A DNA stretch of 64,000 nucleotides from Yponomeuta sedellus. Taxonomy: Eukaryota > Arthropoda > Insecta > Lepidoptera > Yponomeutidae. Below the pieces are notes generated by a model, which ran no database searches, had not been told where the DNA came from, and saw nothing but the letters and a program-made list of their open reading frames with translations. The DNA is taken from positions 16,011,570 through 16,075,569 of the forward strand of contig OW203731.1 in assembly GCA_934045075.1 (NCBI GenBank). Reading direction: 5' to 3'. Position numbers and translations under genes: made by a program. Each line of letters begins with the position of its first letter. Position 1 is the stretch's first letter. Below, piece by piece: positions 63,608 through 64,000 of this stretch.

Positions 63608-63745
63608 TCCTGATATCCTGATATAGATAGATAGTTAGAGAACACTTTATTGAACATAAAAATTGAAATCACACAGATAACTCCTAATCTAAGGGTACGG
63701 ACAGCAGCCTTATTACTAAAAGTGATCTCTTCCGAGCAATCTTTG
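63608..63745 (-). mobile_element. LINE-I-like 3' end, diverged
   Basis: Minus strand: AAATTCAAAGATTGCTCGGA, AGATCACTTTTAGTAATAAG, GCTGCTGTCCGTACCC, AATAAAGTGTTCTCTAACTA then TCTATCTATC. A sister subfamily with a different middle and an ATCT tail. Confidence 0.65.
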
Positions 63746-64000
63746 AATTTGGACTGGAGTAATACATTGGAGAAGAAAGTAGACAAACAAAATGATAATT
63801 TCTGAAGTATATGAATACATGCCTCAATAAAAGTGTAAATATTTTAAATTATGAACATATAAGTACATACAAATAATTTCCATGATTTTTTTTTGTAAAA
63901 AATACTATATATAGATACATTAATGATAATATGCAAATAGGCAAACTATAAATTATTATTTCTACCGATACCACAAAATCAAGTTAAAAAACAAAATAAG

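Overview
The window looks like A+T-rich nuclear DNA of a moth or butterfly. No taxon can be read directly. The call rests on several dispersed repeats I recognise as typical of Lepidoptera: the CCGGCCAAGTGCGAG element, the GCCCGCGACTTCGTC family, the CGACGTTTCGG family, and RTE-type LINE ends carrying CCAGCAGTGGAC. I see no complete host protein gene, rRNA gene, functional tRNA gene or CRISPR array. The window is best described as intergenic or deep intronic DNA built from nested retroelement debris.

The debris falls into a few recurring families, named here for use in the entries. SINE-A carries a tRNA-like body with GGA in the anticodon position and has about 20 copies, including two tandem arrays of a 307-310 bp unit (598-1272 and 54845-56177) and four head-to-head palindromic dimers. 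SINE-B is tRNA-Gly-like with a TTATG tail. SINE-C is tRNA-like and ends in a CCTAGTTTGGGACCAG-type sequence. SINE-D contains a 5S-rRNA-like segment and is the most widespread, with about 18 copies. SINE-E is tRNA-like with an AAAACATCGTGAGG core. Repeat F has no visible tRNA head but a TTATG tail. G is a foldback element, H an RTE-like 3' end, I the 3' end of a LINE with a CTTAT tail, J the CCGGCC element, K and M old lepidopteran repeats, N, P, Q and R paired repeats seen only inside this window, and O a terminal-inverted-repeat MITE.

Two LINE bodies encode recognisable protein remnants. The first (19400-23378, +) has an SGNH-like ORF1, an endonuclease and a reverse transcriptase. It is broken by frameshifts, stops, a 3' deletion and two nearly identical insertions of element J. 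The second (56560-57793, -) keeps only an RNase H domain and a C-terminal Cys/His region with one in-frame stop. Its 3' end shares about 35 bp with a SINE-E copy at 16388, which suggests a SINE-LINE partnership.

The only credible host-type coding sequence is a first exon encoding a THAP zinc finger (53201-53393, +) that runs into a good splice donor. A weaker candidate first exon lies at 38101-38188. The rest is single-copy A+T-rich DNA with several MITEs and hairpins. The most unusual features are the 5S-derived SINE family, the tandem and palindromic organisation of SINE-A, and target-site duplications that date some insertions relative to others.
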